This document shows positions 1-9,832 of a DNA stretch of 64,000 nucleotides, in pieces (the stretch's first letter is position 1; every line of letters begins with the position of its first letter). Under the pieces are notes generated by a model. The model was not told the origin of the DNA. It ran no database searches and saw nothing but the letters and a program-made list of their open reading frames with translations. Origin of the DNA: WHSW01 sp963767475. GTDB lineage: Bacteria; Actinomycetota; Thermoleophilia; Solirubrobacterales; 70-9. Made by a program: the position numbers and the translations under genes. The DNA lies in the NCBI GenBank assembly GCA_963767475.1, contig CAVYEI010000005.1, forward strand, positions 1 through 64,000, in the 5' to 3' direction.

Positions 1-495
1 GATCGTCGGCGAGGACCTCGGCCGTGATCGTGTGGTACTCCCACCAGGTCGGGATCGTGCGGATGACGTAGTCGGTCCCCGCGGGGTCGAGCGGTTCGCC
101 GCTGAACGTAGGTTCCCCTTCTTCATCGCCTCGGGGCGGAAGTAGAGCGCCCCCCACGGGAAGCCGACGGCCGAGATCCTGGGGCTCGGCGTCGCCCCAG
201 CGCTCGGCCTCACGGACCTGTCGGCGATCGGCTCGGGAAACAGCGGCGGCTCGGGCTCGAGGCTCTCGAGCGCTCGAGGATCGGGCGCGAGCCGTGCACC
301 GGCCGGCCGTCGATCAAGAGCCCCGGAACGGTCGGTTGCCCGCGCCATAGATCTCCTCCATCTCGCGTTGTGGGTGGGCCCCGGGCGAGAGATCGATACG
401 TTCGTAGTCGAGGCCCTTGAGCTCAGCGCCGCCGCCACCGTCATGCACGGGTGCGACGGGGCGAGTGCGTGCAGGGTGAGCGTCGGCGTCGCCAC
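1..495 (-). pseudogene. Glutathione S-transferase-like protein, frameshifted, 3' end off the window
   Basis: No single frame is open, but reading the minus strand from GTG at 495 and changing frame gives successive pieces of a GST N-terminal domain: SHPCMTV near the start, then ELKGLDYERIDLSPG, then LLIDGRPVHGSRPIL and AERWGD, then YFRPEAM, and finally EPLDPAGTDYV running off the left edge. This matches the thioredoxin-like glutathione-binding half of the family, which normally has about 220-300 residues. At least three frame changes are needed. They could be real decay or indel errors; the neighbouring monooxygenase shows the same pattern. It is divergent from the crotonase gene with only 28 bases between the starts. 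Family assignment is by motif order only. Confidence 0.55.
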
Positions 496-523
496 CGCCG
501 CAGCCTATTTAGGATCCAGTGCG

Positions 524-1270
524 ATGGCGGAGCTGATTGCGATCGAGGCGGTCGACGAGATCGTCGTCGTGCGGATCCAGCGCCCGCCCGCGAACGCGCT
601 CGAGCCCAGCCTGCTCGCCGCCGGCGCCGCGGTGGTCGAGCGCCTGCGCGAGCGCCGGCCGGCGGCGATCGTGCTCACCGGCGCCGGCGACTTCTTCTCC
701 GGCGGCGTCGACCTGAAGCTGGCGCCGACGCTCTCCGAAGACGAGCAACGGGCGATGGTCGGCGGCATCAACCGGCTCTTCTATGACTGGTACGGCCTGC
801 CCCATCCGGTGGTCGCGGCGGTCAACGGTCACGCGGTCGCCGGCGGCCTGATCCTGGCCCTGTGCGCCGACCACCGGGTCGGCTCGCTGCAGGCGACCTA
901 CGGGCTCACCGAGGTGCGCGTCGGCGCGCCCTATCCGGGGGCCGCCCTCGCCGCGGTGCGCGCCGAGCTCGAGCCCGGCGCCGCGCGGCGGCTGATGCTC
1001 GGCGCCGAGCTCGTCGGCGCCGAGCTGGCCCTGGGGCTCGGGCTGATCGACGAGCTGGCCGAGCCCGAGGACGTGCTCGAGAGCGCCCTCGACGCCGCCC
1101 GGCGTCTCGCGGCCCTGCCCGCCGGTACCTACGAGACGGTGAAGATGCAGCTGCGGGCTCCGGCGCTGGCGCTGATGCGCGAGGCGCTCGAGCGCGACCC
1201 GCTCGCCGACGGCTGGCTCTCCGACGAGACCGCGGACGCGGCCGCCGGCGTGCTCGACAAGAGGAACTAG
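524..1270 (+). CDS. Enoyl-CoA hydratase/isomerase (crotonase) family protein
   Basis: This is a 248-residue crotonase-fold protein, a normal length for single-domain enzymes acting on acyl-CoA thioesters in the cytoplasm. The oxyanion-hole segments are visible at about residues 57-64 (FFSGGVDLK) and 100-110 (VNGHAVAGGLI). Of the two glutamates used by enoyl-CoA hydratases, the first is replaced by Ile110 (GGLI where hydratases have GGxxE). The second is kept as Glu130 (YGLTEVRVG). That argues for an isomerase or another crotonase reaction rather than hydration. The ATG at 524 follows TAGGAT (510-515) by eight bases, so a leaderless start is likely. A longer reading from 368 would overlap the divergent GST-like gene and adds no conserved sequence. 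Confidence 0.85.
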   Translation: MAELIAIEAVDEIVVVRIQRPPANALEPSLLAAGAAVVERLRERRPAAIVLTGAGDFFSGGVDLKLAPTLSEDEQRAMVGGINRLFYDWYGLPHPVVAAVNGHAVAGGLILALCADHRVGSLQATYGLTEVRVGAPYPGAALAAVRAELEPGAARRLMLGAELVGAELALGLGLIDELAEPEDVLESALDAARRLAALPAGTYETVKMQLRAPALALMREALERDPLADGWLSDETADAAAGVLDKRN

Positions 1271-2735
1271 ACCGCGACCCGGTAGTGCGCCGGGTCGATC
1301 CGCCGCGTGCGGCGGCGGAACTCGAGCCAGGGGCCGGGCCAGTTGTTCGTGTTGACGCCCTTCGCGTTGATGTACCAGTTCTCGCAGCCGCCGCTGATCC
1401 AGACGGTGTGGGCGCTGCGCTCGGCCATCTCCGCGCGCCACCGCGCCTGCGCCTCGGGCCTCAGGTCGAGGTAGCGAAGGCCGTCGTCGCGCAGGCGCCT
1501 GAAGGCGTCGATCACGTGGTTGAACTGCGATTCGAGCGTGTAGGGGACCGAGCCCGAGCCGTGGTTGGTGTTCGGGCCGTAGAGGACGAAGAAGTTCGGG
1601 AAGCCGGGGATCGCCGTGCCGAGGTAGGCCTCGGGCGCTCGCCCCAGACGCTCGTTCAGGTCCGGCCGTCGAGGCCGCGCACGTCCATCGGGGCGACGAA
1701 GTCGTGGGAGCGGAAGCCCGTGCCCCAGATGATCGCGTCGGCCGGGCGCTCGACCCCGTCGGGGCCGACGACGCCGCCTGCGGTGATCCGCTCGACCCCG
1801 CCCGTGTGGAGATCGACGTCGGGGCGCTTCAGCGTCGGGTACCAGTCGCTGGTGATCAGGACCCGCTTGCAGCCCATCTCGTAGTCGGGGGTCGCCTTCG
1901 CGAGCAGCTCCGGGTCATCGCCGAGCTGCGGCGGCGCTAGCGGTCGGCGAGCTTGCGAAGCGGGGCGAGGACCGGTCGTTGCCGGTGAAGCCGTAGGTGA
2001 AGATCTCGAAGAAGGCGAAGAGGCCGGCCGGGCCGCGGCGACGCGGGGGGGGAAGCGCCGGAACAGCCGCCGCTCCCACTCGGGGTAGCCGCGGTCGGTC
2101 TTCGGCAGGATCCAGGGCGCCGAGCGCTGGTAGAGTCGTCGAGGCGGCGACCTCGGCGATCGCCGGAACGAACTGGATCGCGCTCGCGCCGGTGCCGATC
2201 ACGGCGACCCGCTGCCCGTCAGGTCGTGCTCGTGGTCCCACGCGGCCGAGTGGAAGATCGGGCCCTCGAAGTCGCCGGCCCCCTCGATCGCCGGGATCTC
2301 GGGGTTGGTGAGCTGACCGCAGGCGGTGACGAGGGCGTCGAACTCGCGGCTCCCCGTCCTCGGTGAGCAGGTCCAGCGGCCCGTCTCGTCGAAGGCCGTC
2401 GTCGTGACCGCGGTGCCGAGCCGCAGGTGCGGGCGCAGGCCGTACTCGTCGGCGACCTGCTCGAGGTAGTCGAGGATCTCCGGCTGCGGCGCGTAGCGGC
2501 GCGACCAGCGATGCCCCGGGGCGAACGAGAGCGAGTAGAGGTGGGAGGGCACGTCGCAGGCGGCGCCGGGGTAGGTGTTGGCGCGCCAGACGCCGCCCAC
2601 CGAGTCGCCGCGCTCGAAGATCGTGAAGTCGTCGAAGCCGGCCTCGCGCAGCCGGATCCCCATCCCGAGGCCGCCGAAGCCGGCGCCGACGACGCCGACG
2701 GAAAGCGCGCGGCTGGCTCCGTTGGTGGTGGCCAT
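1267..2735 (-). pseudogene. Flavin-containing (Baeyer-Villiger type) monooxygenase, multiply frameshifted
   Basis: Class B flavoprotein monooxygenases use FAD and NADPH to insert oxygen into ketones and related substrates. From the ATG at 2735 the first frame carries the FAD Rossmann motif GAGFGGLG and the Baeyer-Villiger fingerprint FEGPIFHSAAWD (F-x-G-x3-H-x3-W-D). The second nucleotide-binding motif IGTGASAIQFVP appears in another frame near 2160-2200. Later parts (IIWGTGFRSHDF, about 1680-1730; CENWYINAKGVNTNNWPGPW, about 1320-1390) need further frame changes. I count at least five shifts, one beside a run of eight G at 2045-2052. Summed length is about 490 residues, normal for the family. 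Its TAG stop overlaps the crotonase stop on a CTAG. It may be a pseudogene or a good gene with sequencing indels. Confidence 0.75.
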
Positions 2736-2756
2736 AGCGTCGTCAGAGGCTAGTCG

Positions 2757-4379
2757 GTGCGAGGATCGAGGCCGATCGTGATTGGAGTCCCGACTCAGCT
2801 CGGCGAGGCAGCGGGAATCGTCCGCGCCCTCGTCGCGACCGGAGTGATCCGGCCCCGTCGCCCCGACCACCTGCTGCGGCTCGGGCTCGCCCTGCGGCGC
2901 TGGGACCGCTCGCCGGCCGCCGGGATCGTGGCGATGGCCGAGCTCTACGGCGACGACTCCTACCTGATCGACGAGCTCGGCACGCTCAGCTTCGGCGAGG
3001 TCGAGCGGCGAACGAACGCGCTCGCGAGCTCGCTCGCCGGCGCCGGGGTCGAGCCCGGCGAGGTGGTCGCGCTGATGTGCCGCAACCACCGTGGCTTCGT
3101 CGAGGCACTGCTCGCCTGCTCGAAGCTGGGCGCGGTCTGCGTGCTGCTGAACACCGAGTTCGCCGCCCCGCAGCTCGCCGGGGTGCTCGAGCGCGAGCGA
3201 CCCGCGGCGGTGATTTGCGACCAGGAGTTCGAGCCGCTGCTCGCGGGCGCCGGCGAGGCGCCGCGTTACCTCGCCTGGATCGAGCAACCGGGGCCGTCGA
3301 CGTCGCTCGAGCAGCTGATCGCCGCCGGCGACCAGGCCTCGCCGAGCCCGCCGCCGGAGCCGGGCCGGGTGACGATCCTCAGCTCCGGCACGACCGGGAC
3401 GCCGAAGGGGGTGCAGCGGGAGGGCGACGCCTCGCTGGCGCCGCTGCTCGGTTACATGGAGCGGGTCGGGCTGCGTTCGCGCGAGACCCAGATGATCGCC
3501 GCGCCGATCTTCCACGGCTGGGGCCTGATGCACCTCGGGGTCAGCTTCCTGCTCGGCACCCCGATCGTCCTGCGACGCCGCTTCGACCCCGAGGCAACCC
3601 TGGGGCTGATCGCCCGCCACCGCGCCCGCGCGGCGCCGATGGTGCCGGTGATGCTGCAGCGGATCATGGAGCTCGATCCCGAGATCCGGCGCGCGCACGA
3701 CACCAGCTCGCTGCGGGCGATCACCCTCGGCGGCTCGGCGATCCCCGGCGACCTGGCCGGCCGGGCGATGGACGCGCTCGGCGAGGTCGTCTTCAACACC
3801 TACGGCTCGACCGAGGTCGCGCTCGCGACGACCGCGACCCCGGCAGACCTGCGCGCCGCCCCGGCGACCGCCGGGCGGCCGCTCGCGGCGACCGAGGTCC
3901 GGGTGCTCGACGCGAGCGGCGCCGAGCTGGCCACCGGCGAGCCGGGTCGGATCTTCGTCGGCTCGGAGCTCGCCGCGAGCGGCTACTCGGGCGGCGGTGG
4001 CAAGGAGATGGTCGACGGCATGATGTCGAGCGGCGACCTCGGCCATCTCGATGCCGAGGGACGCCTGTTCATCGACGGTCGTGAGGACGACATGATCGTC
4101 TCCGGCGGAGAGAACGTGTTCCCGAGCGAGGTCGAGGATCTGCTCGCCAGCCACCCGGCGATCGCCGAGGCCGCGGTGATCGGGGTCGCCGACGAGGACT
4201 TCGGCCAGCGCCTCTGTGCCTATGTCGTCGTGCGCGAGGGCGAGCTCCTCGACGCCGACGGCGTTCGCGACCACGTGAAGGCGAACCTCGCCCGCTACAA
4301 GGTCCCGCGCGAGGTCGAGTTCCTCGACGCGCTGCCGCGCAACCCGACCGGCAAGGTGCTGAAGCGCGAGCTCGGCTGA
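2757..4379 (+). CDS. Acyl-CoA synthetase (AMP-dependent ligase)
   Basis: An ANL-superfamily ligase that activates a carboxylic acid, probably a fatty acid, to acyl-AMP and then to acyl-CoA. The phosphate-binding loop ILSSGTTGTPKGV is at residues 207-219, YGSTE (A5 motif) is near 350, and the A8/A10 region ends in NPTGKVLK with catalytic Lys533. The length of about 540 residues is typical of fatty-acyl-CoA synthetases. Translation could begin at GTG 2757 or at GTG 2778, which has a purine-rich GAGG stretch upstream and starts with IGVPTQLGEAAG; I cannot decide between them. It diverges from the monooxygenase gene. Exact substrate is unknown. Confidence 0.88.
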   Translation: MRGSRPIVIGVPTQLGEAAGIVRALVATGVIRPRRPDHLLRLGLALRRWDRSPAAGIVAMAELYGDDSYLIDELGTLSFGEVERRTNALASSLAGAGVEPGEVVALMCRNHRGFVEALLACSKLGAVCVLLNTEFAAPQLAGVLERERPAAVICDQEFEPLLAGAGEAPRYLAWIEQPGPSTSLEQLIAAGDQASPSPPPEPGRVTILSSGTTGTPKGVQREGDASLAPLLGYMERVGLRSRETQMIAAPIFHGWGLMHLGVSFLLGTPIVLRRRFDPEATLGLIARHRARAAPMVPVMLQRIMELDPEIRRAHDTSSLRAITLGGSAIPGDLAGRAMDALGEVVFNTYGSTEVALATTATPADLRAAPATAGRPLAATEVRVLDASGAELATGEPGRIFVGSELAASGYSGGGGKEMVDGMMSSGDLGHLDAEGRLFIDGREDDMIVSGGENVFPSEVEDLLASHPAIAEAAVIGVADEDFGQRLCAYVVVREGELLDADGVRDHVKANLARYKVPREVEFLDALPRNPTGKVLKRELG

Positions 4380-4433
4380 CGGGGTCGATAAACGGCGCCG
4401 GGCGGGCGGCGATCGTCTACGCTCGCGCCGAGC

Positions 4434-6960
4434 ATGGTCGGGGGTTATCGGAACGCGCCGGGCAGGTCGAGGCTCGCCGGAATCGGCGGGCTGATTGGCT
4501 TGCTCGCGCTGGCGCTCGTGCCCTCGGCGAGCGCCGCCGCGGAGCCGCTCACCCGTTATTCCATCGTCCACGGCTGCTACTCGCTCGCAACCGGCTCCGG
4601 CGACACGGTGGCGAAGCAAAGCGGCGGCTACGCGATCGGCTCCGGCAACGCCGAGGGCTTCCGGATGCAGGCGACCGACCTCGGCCGCTACCTCTTCTAC
4701 GGCCGCGACGCCGACTTCCTCGCCCTCGACGGCGAGGCGATCGCCCCGGCCGCGCAACCGAGCGATGACTCCGACTGGACGGTGAACGAGAGCGGCGCCG
4801 GGTTCACGATCGTCAACGAGTACGCCGGCAAGGCGCTGGCCAGCGACAGGGCGAAGCTGGTCGCGGTCGCGGCGGGCGCGGCCGAGCGCTTCGAGTTCGT
4901 CGAGGCGTCGGGCTGCCGGCGCTACCCCGAGGTCGACGTCGGTGCGAGCGGCGGGCCGGCGACCGGCTCGCCCGCCTACGGCGAGGTCGTCGGCACCGTC
5001 GACGGCCACATGCACGGGATGGCGTACGAGTTCCTCGGCGGCAAGGCCCACTGCGGCCGCCCGTTCCACCGCTTCGGCGCCCCCTACGCGCTGCGCGACT
5101 GCCCCGACCACGAGGCCGGCAACGGCTGCGCGGCGGTGCTCGAGAACGTCCTCTACGGCAATCCGGCGCGCTGTCACGACCCGGTGGGCTGGCCGACGTT
5201 CGCCGACTGGCCCGACTACAAGTCGCTCACCCACGAGCAGTCCTACTGGCGCTGGCTCGAGCGCGCCTGGCGCGGCGGCATGCGCGTGTACGTGAACCTG
5301 TTCGTCGAGAACGGCGTCCTCTGCGAGCTCTACCCGATGAAGCAGAACAGCTGCAACGAGATGGACAGCGTCCTGCTGCAGGCGAAGCGCATCCGCGAGA
5401 TGCAGGACTACGTCGACGCCCAGGCCGGCGGGCCCGGCAAGGGCTTCTTCCGCATCGTCAGCAACCCGTTCCAGGCGCGCAAGGTGATCAACCGGGGACA
5501 AGCTCGCGGTGATCCAGGGGATGGAGGTCTCCGAGCCCTTCGACTGCGGGCTCGAGAAGGGCTTCCCGACCTGCAGCAACTCCCAGATCGACGACTGGCT
5601 CGACCGCCTACAGGGGCTCGGCGTGACTCAGCTCGAGATCACGAACAAGTTCGACAACGCGCTCACCGGGGTCGCCGGCGACGGCGGTCAGACCGGGACG
5701 ATCACCAACCTCGGCAACTTCGTCTCCTCGGGCAAGTTCTTCGACCTGCGCGAATGCAACGACCCCCGGTTCCACGACCACGCGCCGACCGCGGTCAACT
5801 ACCCGCACAACGAGGACATGATCATCGGCAACGGGCTCGCGGCGCTGCTGCCGGGCGGGACGCTGCCGGTATATCCCGACGGGCCGGTCTGCAACACGCG
5901 CGGGCTCTCGCCGCTCGGCGAGCACGCGATTCGCGAGATCGTCGACCGGGGGATGATCTTCGATCCCGACCACATGAGCGTCTTCGGGCGCCAGCAGGCG
6001 ATCAGCCTGGTCGAGTCGCTCGACTACTCGGGGATCGTCTCCTCGCATTCGTGGAGCACCGACGACGCGCTGCCGCGGATCTACGCGCTCGGCGGGCTGA
6101 TCACGCCCTACGCCGGCGGATCCACCGGCTTCGTCGACCAGTGGCGCCACCTGCGCGACTTCTACCGCCAGGCCGGGACCCAGTACTTCGGCGTCGGCTA
6201 CGGCGCCGACATGAACGGGTTCGGCGCCCAGGGCCCGCCGCGGGGCGCCGACGTGCCCAATCCGGTCTCCTATCCGTTCAAGTCAATCGACGGCTCGACC
6301 ACCTTCGTGCAACAGCGCTCGGGCGAGCGGGTGTTCGACATCAACACCGACGGCGTCGCCCACTACGGGCTCTATCCCGACTGGATCGAGGACCTGCGAA
6401 TGCAGGCCGGCGACCGGATCGTCCGCGACCTCAGCCGCGGAGCCGAGGCCTACCTGCAGATGTGGGAGCGCGCCGGCGGGATCGAGGGCGTTCGCTGCGA
6501 CAGATGGCGCCAGCGGTTCCTCACCCCCCGCGGGATCCCGCGCCGGTTGCAGCTTGGCGATCGGCCGAAGCGGGTGCTGAAGCGCGCCGGCCAACCGGTG
6601 AGCCGGACGCGCACCTGGCGCTTCTGCGCCAATGGCCGCAAGCGGGCGAAGGCGCTGGAGATGAAGGCGGGCAAGAAGCAGGTGGCCGCGGTCTTCAACA
6701 AGCGCGGGCGAGTCGCCCTGATCGCCTCGACCCTGCGAAAGCAGCGCGCCGAGGGCCTGCGGGTCGGGATGCCGGCGAGCGACCTGCGCAAGCGCGCCGA
6801 GCGCTCCGGCGGGCTCTGGGTCCGCGACGCCGGCAACGGCCGCAGGTTCGCCTACGGCGTCCGCAAGGGCCGGATCTCATACGTCGCCGTCGCCTCCAGC
6901 GGCGCGGCAACCAGCCCGGCGACGCTGAAGCGCTACCTGCGCCGGGCGCACGTGCGCTGA
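4434..6960 (+). CDS. Secreted M19-like (renal dipeptidase-type) amidohydrolase, one frameshift
   Basis: An N-terminal hydrophobic segment ending in SASAAAEP at about residue 37 looks like a Sec signal peptide. The first part (about 350 residues, to about 5490) carries VDGHMHGM, a metal-binding HxH-type motif, and a beta-rich N-terminal region. The continuation IQGMEVSEPFDCGLEKG, DPDHMS and SSHSWS lies in another reading frame from 5509. Removing one G from the run at 5494-5497 joins them into one protein of about 841 residues. The pattern matches large actinobacterial proteins annotated as membrane-dipeptidase-like hydrolases. The last 130 residues are basic and repeat-free, possibly wall-binding. 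The ATG at 4434 follows TACGCT (4418-4423) by ten bases. Substrate unknown. Confidence 0.75.
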
Positions 6961-6984
6961 GCGCCGCCCCCGCAAGCGCGCCGC

Positions 6985-7962
6985 TCAGTCCGCCTCGCTC
7001 TGAAACAGGTACTCGCTGATCCCGCGGCCCTCGTGGCCGTCCCAGCGCAGTCGGGTGAGCCCCTCGTTGACCACGGTCAGGCGGCCGTCGCGGCGCTGGC
7101 GCAGAGGCGCGACGCTGACCGCCTCGCCCTCGAGCACCGCCTCGCGGCCGAGCGCGTCGGTGGCCCGGGCGACGAATCGCCGCTGGCAGCCGAGCTCGGG
7201 ATCGAGCTCCGACTCGGTCTCGCATCCGGCCACCTCGGAGGCGACCCCGTCGCGCATCACCAGCCCGCCCGCGGTCTCGCCGCCGCCGGCGACGCCGACG
7301 TTGTTGAGCATGAGGAAGTTGTCGGGGTCGACGGCGATCCCGAACCAGCGCCAGTAGGGAACCCGCTGCCAGTCGCGCACGCCCCAGGAGTGATCGCGGA
7401 TCCCGCGCCCGGCGATCGGCACCCGCGCGCCGTCGATCTCGAGCACGCCGGCCAGCGAGCCGGGCTGTTCGTAGTGGTGGCCGGCGACCGCACCGGTGAG
7501 CCCGCTGGCGAAGGTCACGGGCCCGGTCCAGGCGCTGAACCGCAGCTCGCCGCCGAGCTCGACCTCCTCGTAGCTGTCCGGCGCGAGGGCGAGGTCCTCG
7601 GCCCGGGCGAAGGCGCGCCCGCGGCCGGCCACCCGGATTCGCCAGAGCTCGAACGGCAGCGCGCACTCGTAGGCGACGGGACCTGCCGTGATTGCCTCCG
7701 AGTCCGGCCCGCGGCCGAAGCCGAGCACGAAGCGGCCGTCGGGCGCCCAGATCCCGAGCGCGCCCTCGATCCGGCCCTCGTTCGGCCGCCGCCCGATGCG
7801 GGTGTAGAGCGTGGTCTCGCCGTCGCCGCCGCCGAAGTAGAGCGAGTCCGACCACTGCTCCTCGGCCCCGGGTTGATGGAAGCGCTCGTCGGCTTCTGAG
7901 AATCCCGCTTCGGCCGCCGCCCACACGCCCGCCACCCTAGTCGCTAATGTTGGCAACGGCAT
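6985..7962 (-). CDS. Lipocalin/CrtC-like beta-barrel protein
   Basis: A protein of 325 residues (316 if GTG 7935 is used) without signal peptide or membrane segments. It contains GRGIRDHSWGVRDW followed by PYWRWFGI, a signature of proteins with the AttH/CrtC (hydroxyneurosporene dehydrogenase-like) double lipocalin fold, often found in actinobacterial lipid or steroid catabolism regions. The role of these proteins is poorly known, so only the fold is suggested. The ATG at 7962 would overlap the start of the divergent RTX-type gene; GTG 7935 leaves 25 bases for two promoters and may be the true start. It converges on the M19-like gene with 24 bases between stops. Confidence 0.7.
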   Translation of the reverse strand: MPLPTLATRVAGVWAAAEAGFSEADERFHQPGAEEQWSDSLYFGGGDGETTLYTRIGRRPNEGRIEGALGIWAPDGRFVLGFGRGPDSEAITAGPVAYECALPFELWRIRVAGRGRAFARAEDLALAPDSYEEVELGGELRFSAWTGPVTFASGLTGAVAGHHYEQPGSLAGVLEIDGARVPIAGRGIRDHSWGVRDWQRVPYWRWFGIAVDPDNFLMLNNVGVAGGGETAGGLVMRDGVASEVAGCETESELDPELGCQRRFVARATDALGREAVLEGEAVSVAPLRQRRDGRLTVVNEGLTRLRWDGHEGRGISEYLFQSEAD

Positions 7963-8851
7963 GGGTTGTGCAAGGCGGCTTCCGGGAGCTCTGATCGTTG
8001 CGGTGTGCGCGTTCGTCGCGCTGCCCGCGGGCGCTTCCGCGCAGGAGGCTCCGGTATGTCTCAAGGGCGGCGACAAGCTCACCGACAACCGCGACACCTG
8101 GAACGGCACCAACGGCCACGACAGCGTCACCGGCCTGCGCGGCAAGGACAAGCTCGACGGTCGCGGCGGCCCCGACCTCGTCAACGGTGGTCGCGACAAC
8201 GACGTCGTCCATGGCGGCGCCGGCAACGACACCGTCTGCGGTGGGCGCGGCAACGACCGGCTCTACGGCGATGACGGCAACGACGTCATCTACGGCGAAG
8301 AGGAAAGCGACAAGATCTACCCCGGACCCGGCAACGACCGCGTCCTCGGCTCGGCCGGCGACGACAAGATCTTCGGCTACGGCAAGTCCGGCAGCGAGAT
8401 CGTCGACGACGGGATCGACATCCTCGACGGCGGCTTCAACAACGACATCATCGTCGCCGGCGGCGCCGACGTGCTGCTCGGGTTCACCCACAACGACACC
8501 CTGAGCACCAAGACCCCGCAGATCGCGCCCGAGCTGATGGACGGTGGCGGCAACGACGACACCCTGTTCGGGTCCGAGGTCGCCGACAACATGCACGGCG
8601 GCGAGAACGGCGCCGACAAGCTGTTCGGCGCCGGTGGCAACGACAAGCTCTTCGGCGAGGGCAACGACGACGAGCTCTTCGGCCAGATCGGCGACGACGA
8701 CCTCAACGGCGGCGATGGCTTCGACCTCCTCGACGGCGGCCCCGGCGACGACAACTGCGACGGTGGCCCGCTCGACGACCGCGCCGTCGACTGCGAGCAC
8801 GAAGTCTCGATCGAGCAGCGCCCGTTCGCGCCCCTGTTCCGCGGCCTCTAG
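7961..8851 (+). CDS. Secreted hemolysin-type (RTX) calcium-binding repeat protein
   Basis: This 296-residue protein begins with a signal peptide (hydrophobic residues 8-25, AGASAQ cleavage region). The mature part is almost entirely imperfect GGxGNDxLx nonapeptides such as GGRGNDRLYGDDGNDVIYG. Such repeats wind into a parallel beta-roll that binds Ca2+ outside the cell. Two interruptions, at about residues 140-175 and 175-210, split the repeats into three blocks. Two Cys flank the start of the repeats (VCLKGG, TVCGG) and two are near the end (DNCDGG, VDCEHE). There is no catalytic domain and no type I secretion gene nearby, so Sec export is more likely. TAATGT (7945-7950) lies ten bases before the ATG. 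The next gene is a paralog. Confidence 0.85.
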   Translation: MGCARRLPGALIVAVCAFVALPAGASAQEAPVCLKGGDKLTDNRDTWNGTNGHDSVTGLRGKDKLDGRGGPDLVNGGRDNDVVHGGAGNDTVCGGRGNDRLYGDDGNDVIYGEEESDKIYPGPGNDRVLGSAGDDKIFGYGKSGSEIVDDGIDILDGGFNNDIIVAGGADVLLGFTHNDTLSTKTPQIAPELMDGGGNDDTLFGSEVADNMHGGENGADKLFGAGGNDKLFGEGNDDELFGQIGDDDLNGGDGFDLLDGGPGDDNCDGGPLDDRAVDCEHEVSIEQRPFAPLFRGL

Positions 8852-8925
8852 ACGCCCCACACGCCCGCCTGGACGCGCGCCCCAGGCCGCTCAAGTAATC
8901 GGCACCAGGCCCGATAGATAGTCCG

Positions 8926-9831
8926 ATGGGCCTCCCGGGTCATAGTCCTCATTTCCGCAGCGCGTTCGTCCTCGCCTGCTCGCTCGGCGCGCTCGCCGTT
9001 CCCTCGGCTGCCACCGCCCAGGAAGCGCCGATCTGCCTCAAGGGCCAGGAGAAGCTCGACGACGGCGTCAACCACTGGACCGGGACCAACGGCCGCGACA
9101 GCGTCACCGGCCTGCGCGGCAAGGACGTCATGGACGCCCGCGGCGGCAGCGACCTCGTCAACGGCGGCCGCGACAACGACGTCGTCAAGGGCGGCGCCGG
9201 CGACGACGTCCTCTGTGGTGGGCGCAGCGCCGACAAGCTCTTCGGCGGACCGGGCGACGACATCATCTACGGGGAAGAGGAGAACGACACGATCTTCCCC
9301 GGCCCCGGCGACGACAAGGTCCTCGGCTCGGCCGGCGACGACAAGATTTATGGGTACGGCGAGGTCGGCGGCGAGATCGTCGACGACGGCATCGACATCC
9401 TCGACGGCGGCTTCAACGACGACATCATCGTCGCCGGCGGCGCCGACGTGCTGCTCGGCTTCACCCACGACGACACCCTGAGCACGGCGACCCCGCTGGT
9501 GGCGCCGGAGCTGATGGACGGCGGCGGCAACGACGACGTCCTCTACGGCTCCGAGGCCGCCGACAACATGCGCGGCGGCGAGCGGCTCTCGGGCGACGAC
9601 AGGCTCTATGGCGCCGGCGGCGACGACCACATGTTCGGCGACGGCAACGACGACCAGCTCTTCGGCCAGCTCGGTAACGACACCCTTGACGGCGGCGACG
9701 GCTTCGACAGCCTCGACGGCGGCGGTGGCGACGACGTCTGCGAGGGCGGCGACCTCAAGGACAGCGCCGCCGAGTGCGAGCACGAGACCGGGATCGAGCG
9801 CCCGCTGGCGCCCCTGTTCCGCAGCCTCTAG
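8926..9831 (+). CDS. Secreted RTX-type repeat protein, tandem paralog of the preceding gene
   Basis: A 301-residue protein that is collinear with its upstream neighbour throughout: the same signal peptide layout (ATAQEAPICLKG), the same WTGTNGRDSVTGLRGKD opening, the same IVDDGIDILDGGFNDDIIVAGG centre and the same C-terminal PLAPLFRSL ending. The genes clearly arose by tandem duplication. Differences are mostly at the repeat loop positions, plus a short GGERLSGDDR insertion near residue 222. TAGATA sits five bases before the ATG across a 74-base gap, so it can have its own promoter. Role likely structural and Ca2+-dependent at the cell surface; this is inference. Confidence 0.85.
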   Translation: MGLPGHSPHFRSAFVLACSLGALAVPSAATAQEAPICLKGQEKLDDGVNHWTGTNGRDSVTGLRGKDVMDARGGSDLVNGGRDNDVVKGGAGDDVLCGGRSADKLFGGPGDDIIYGEEENDTIFPGPGDDKVLGSAGDDKIYGYGEVGGEIVDDGIDILDGGFNDDIIVAGGADVLLGFTHDDTLSTATPLVAPELMDGGGNDDVLYGSEAADNMRGGERLSGDDRLYGAGGDDHMFGDGNDDQLFGQLGNDTLDGGDGFDSLDGGGGDDVCEGGDLKDSAAECEHETGIERPLAPLFRSL

Positions 9832-9832
9832 C

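Noticed and set aside
2199..5579. 1126-residue open frame on the minus strand
   Set aside because: It runs antisense through the ligase and hydrolase genes with low-complexity Arg/Ala/Gly/Asp-rich sequence. Only its last part (start at 2735) is real, as the N-terminus of the monooxygenase.
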